From Psychrilyobacter piezotolerans (GTDB lineage Bacteria; Fusobacteriota; Fusobacteriia; Fusobacteriales; Fusobacteriaceae), in NCBI RefSeq assembly GCF_003391055.1, contig NZ_QUAJ01000002.1, forward strand, positions 124,001-188,000: a DNA stretch of 64,000 nucleotides, in the 5' to 3' direction. Position 1 is the first letter of the stretch. The number at the start of each line of letters is the position of its first letter. Under the pieces are notes generated by a model that saw only the letters and a list, made by a program, of their open reading frames with translations, did no database searches and had not been told where the DNA came from. Below are positions 61,398 to 64,000 of the stretch, piece by piece. The translations under genes and the position numbers were made by a program.

Positions 61398-63659
61398 TTA
61401 ATCAAATTCCACCCTTCTGTATAAAATCAGATATCCGTAACCTTCCAGTTCTACCCTGATTTTATCTCCCAGGATATTATATCTTTTTCCAGAGTAATAA
61501 TCTGTATAACCTTTTTCCCCCTGTACCGGCACTTCCACTGTTTTCTTCAGACCCGATCTGTTTATTACTATAATTGCACTTCTGCCCTTATATTCCCTCT
61601 TATAAGAAAACACATCTGTCTCCCATATCTTTTCCACACTTCCATCTTCCAGATATTTATCTTTGTCCAGGTCCAGTATCTCTAAATCACCATTTTTAAA
61701 CAGCTCCATGTCAAAGTTTCTAAATTCAGAAATTTGTCTGTACCAGTCTTCTAAAGTTTTATCTGCCACTACACTATAAGATATTCTATCTTTTATCATG
61801 TCCGTTTTAAATATTCCGGCTATTTTATCTCTATTTTTACTGTATTTTTTCAGACTATCGGTTTCATTTTCAAACTTTATATCGTCCCAGATCATTGGTT
61901 TTCTGTTGTCAGGAGAATCACCGCCCCACATTGCTTTTTCATTACCATAGTATATAACCGGGCTTCCATCTATAGTTAACTGGATTAAGGCAGCTAATTT
62001 TAATTTTTTTATAGCATTTTTGTCGATCAAATCAGGTCTGATATTTATATAATCATCTCTGCCATAACTGTTTAATCGGTCAAATTCCCGATTTGGATTT
62101 ATCAGACCAGAATAAAATCTGTCGGTATCATAGGATTCTATCAAATTCCACCTGGGAGTTTTAATACTGTAAATTTCCATCCCGCCCTTTACTGTCTCTA
62201 TACTGCTTCTGCTTTCAAATAAGCCCTCCATCCAGGCTCCCAGTTCATAGGAACCTATGATATCAAAACCATCTTTTCCTAAATTATTTTCATTTTCCTC
62301 TGTAGATTCTCCAACCAGGATAAATTCACTGTTTATCTCTAAAAGTGCCTTTTTCCATCTGGTCAAAAAACCTTTGCCGGTCAGGTCATTTTTTACAAAA
62401 TACCCGTCTATCCCCTTATTTTCATAGCCCTTTACCCATTTTACTGTTGCTGCAATCAGGTAATCCTGCACCGACTTATCCTCTAGATTTAAAAGTATTT
62501 TTTTATCTTTATTTTTTAATTCCCCGTTGAGAATAAACCAGTTTTTATATTTTGAACTGTCCCCATTTTTCAACAGATCCCTGTATGCAAAAAATTCTGG
62601 AGATACATATGAAAAGTTAATATCCAAGACCACTCTCATATTTTTTTTATGGATCTCATCCACTAAATTTTGAAAAAATTTATCTGAGTTAGTCCAGATA
62701 TCACTTCCTAAGCCAGTTTCTAATTCTCTGTATGAATTTTTATCTGTAATTCCGTAATCTGGGGAGATATGCCCGTAATCTATGGTATCTAATTTATGAC
62801 TTGAACTTGAATAATACACAGGGGACAGTTTTATCCCCTCAACTCCTAAATCTTTCAGATAATCCAGTTTATCCATTACCCCCTGGAGGTCCCCCCCATA
62901 TCTTCTGGTATTTTTTACTGCATAGGTAAAATACCTGTTTTTAGCTTCAATTTCTGAATATGGAGGAGTATTCCAGTCATCTCCCCAATCTGTTACTTCA
63001 AACCCCTGGAGGGTTCCATTTGTCTGCCACTTTTCCGGGGAGATCAATTCCGATCTTAAAGTTCCGTCATTTAACCTTCCGCTGGGACTAAAATAATACC
63101 CGGGCCCGAATTCTGAATAGATAGGGCTGTTTTTTTCATCTCCATCCCGAAAGCTGTCCACATAGATGGAATACCATACCATTCCCCCAGCCCAGCTGGG
63201 GAGTTCCCTCTGTTTATACTCTATAGTATAGGTAAATGCAGTCACATCTTCCGGATAATATGATGATTTTTCCCCATAAAAATATTTAAATCTACCATCT
63301 ATTATCTCAAAATAATAATTTACGTCTTTTTTGACTGTTTCATTTATGTCGGCTGAAAAAACTTCATACTCCCCACGAAATCCCAGAGATTCCATCTTTT
63401 TTGTCTCCCCATCCAATATTAAATTTATCTTTTCTATATCATTTTTTCGTACTCTGATTAATATTTTCAGCTGTTTTTTATCCCCATCACAGATCATATA
63501 CTTAGTTGTAGATCTATGCTTTAAATCATCTAAAAATACATAACTGTCTCCTTTTTTTGTAACGACAGGAATCGGAGTATCCTCCTTTATCTTTAATATC
63601 TCATTGTTTGAGCACCCCATAAGCAGAGTCATTCCCATAATAGTCAACCATTTTTTCAT
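61398..63659 (-). CDS. GH13-family lipoprotein with degenerate catalytic site
   Basis: A 753-residue lipoprotein (lipobox LLMGC, Cys16) with a carbohydrate-binding-like N-terminal domain and an alpha-amylase/neopullulanase-type barrel from about residue 160. Four GH13 regions can be aligned. Region I reads DINFSY instead of DxxxNH. Region II reads GIDGYFVKND, where the usual GxRxD gives R to F and the nucleophile D to K. Region III keeps the acid Glu (LVGES). Region IV reads SYDTDR instead of NHD. With the nucleophile, the arginine and both histidines lost, hydrolysis is unlikely. A glycan-binding or structural role is inferred. Confidence 0.75.
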   Translation of the reverse strand: MKKWLTIMGMTLLMGCSNNEILKIKEDTPIPVVTKKGDSYVFLDDLKHRSTTKYMICDGDKKQLKILIRVRKNDIEKINLILDGETKKMESLGFRGEYEVFSADINETVKKDVNYYFEIIDGRFKYFYGEKSSYYPEDVTAFTYTIEYKQRELPSWAGGMVWYSIYVDSFRDGDEKNSPIYSEFGPGYYFSPSGRLNDGTLRSELISPEKWQTNGTLQGFEVTDWGDDWNTPPYSEIEAKNRYFTYAVKNTRRYGGDLQGVMDKLDYLKDLGVEGIKLSPVYYSSSSHKLDTIDYGHISPDYGITDKNSYRELETGLGSDIWTNSDKFFQNLVDEIHKKNMRVVLDINFSYVSPEFFAYRDLLKNGDSSKYKNWFILNGELKNKDKKILLNLEDKSVQDYLIAATVKWVKGYENKGIDGYFVKNDLTGKGFLTRWKKALLEINSEFILVGESTEENENNLGKDGFDIIGSYELGAWMEGLFESRSSIETVKGGMEIYSIKTPRWNLIESYDTDRFYSGLINPNREFDRLNSYGRDDYINIRPDLIDKNAIKKLKLAALIQLTIDGSPVIYYGNEKAMWGGDSPDNRKPMIWDDIKFENETDSLKKYSKNRDKIAGIFKTDMIKDRISYSVVADKTLEDWYRQISEFRNFDMELFKNGDLEILDLDKDKYLEDGSVEKIWETDVFSYKREYKGRSAIIVINRSGLKKTVEVPVQGEKGYTDYYSGKRYNILGDKIRVELEGYGYLILYRRVEFD

Positions 63660-63709
63660 AATTTTACTCCTTTATTGTGCACATAAATTAAGAGTGGTTT
63701 CCCACTCTT

Positions 63710-64000
63710 TTAATTATATTTATATTCGTCTATCTCCTCATCTATAATATCTTTCATATAGGCATCCAGGTTTTCCTGCAAAAATATCAGCTCGCTGCTC
63801 ATATCGACCTCTAAAAGAGTTAGACCACCGATATAATCACCGCTTTCTGTGCACTCCTGCACCCTTTCTAAGATAGTTCTATATTCTAAAAACATCATAT
63901 CAAATTCAGGATATCTAAAATCAATAGCTGTATTTTCCTTCATGGAAGCTAAAACATTGTATACCCATTCCAGTCCATTTTCTACCTCTAAGAGGATCTC
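63710..64000 (-). CDS. Unknown protein, partial at the right edge
   Basis: The frame is open to the end of the window, so the N-terminus is missing. A Met at 63943 is internal, because in-frame codons continue upstream as EILLEVENGLEWVYNVLASM. The visible 96 residues are acidic and helical, with leucine-rich heptads and no cysteine motifs or membrane segments. I do not recognise the family. It lies 50 bp upstream of the GH13-like lipoprotein, with a GAAA-loop hairpin at 63690-63710 between them. Confidence 0.6.
   Translation of the reverse strand, partial: EILLEVENGLEWVYNVLASMKENTAIDFRYPEFDMMFLEYRTILERVQECTESGDYIGGLTLLEVDMSSELIFLQENLDAYMKDIIDEEIDEYKYN

Noticed and set aside
1-64000. CRISPR arrays, prophage or complete insertion sequences
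   Set aside because: No regularly spaced repeats, integrase, transposase or phage structural genes were seen in any part of the window.

Overview
The window is low-GC, gene-dense DNA. It most likely comes from a member of the Fusobacteriota, close to Ilyobacter, Propionigenium or Psychrilyobacter; this is inferred from gene content and no database was searched. It encodes diderm features (a TonB-dependent receptor and lipoproteins) together with clostridial-type lysine fermentation. Shine-Dalgarno sequences are strong, and many promoters are near-consensus with exactly 17-bp spacers.

Layout. 1-9 kb: an AbgT transporter, a small lipoprotein, an exported M3 oligopeptidase, a YitT membrane protein, a FlK-like thioesterase, a uracil permease, and a 5'-truncated MATE gene behind a structured leader (candidate tandem guanidine-IV element). 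9-11.4 kb: a complete AmmeMemoRadiSam operon (A, S and B). 11.8-23.8 kb: a lysine riboswitch followed by kal, kce, kdd, kamA, kamB, kamC, kamD, kamE, an atoE-like transporter with a frameshift, atoD, atoA and a MaoC-type hydratase. Together these turn lysine into crotonyl-CoA and recycle acetoacetate through CoA transfer. 24-29.4 kb, minus strand: ogg2, miaB, a cation/Ca2+ antiporter, rho, a LysM/M23 peptidase and tRNA-Thr(GGT). 29.8-32 kb: a KamA paralogue whose substrate-pocket residues indicate glutamate 2,3-aminomutase, then xpt behind a guanine riboswitch.

32-48 kb, minus strand: nearly the whole aromatic amino acid pathway as two adjoining units, trpEGDCFBA and aroG-tyrA-aroB-aroA-aroC-pheA-aroE-aminotransferase. 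Each unit has its own promoter and a short leader peptide ORF. The trp leader has three consecutive Trp codons and the aro leader encodes Phe-Arg-Tyr-Trp-Tyr. Both leaders are followed by terminators and by segments able to form an antiterminator, which is classical ribosome-mediated attenuation. aroQ/aroD and aroK are not in the window.

48-53 kb: a cobalamin-riboswitch-controlled btuB with a shortened PduO-like gene, and divergent btuC and btuD. This B12 uptake fits the B12-dependent lysine 5,6-aminomutase encoded upstream. 53-56.4 kb: decayed Pel exopolysaccharide genes (pelD and pelE intact, pelF and pelA remnants) and a small inverted-repeat element. 56.4-64 kb: PBP1A, gpmI, tpiA, a GH13-family lipoprotein with a degenerate active site, and a partial gene at the right edge.

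The most interesting items are the paired leader-peptide attenuators, the tandem guanidine-IV-like leader on a broken MATE gene, the lysine riboswitch on a catabolic operon, the degenerate PduO and GH13 proteins, and the Pel remnant.
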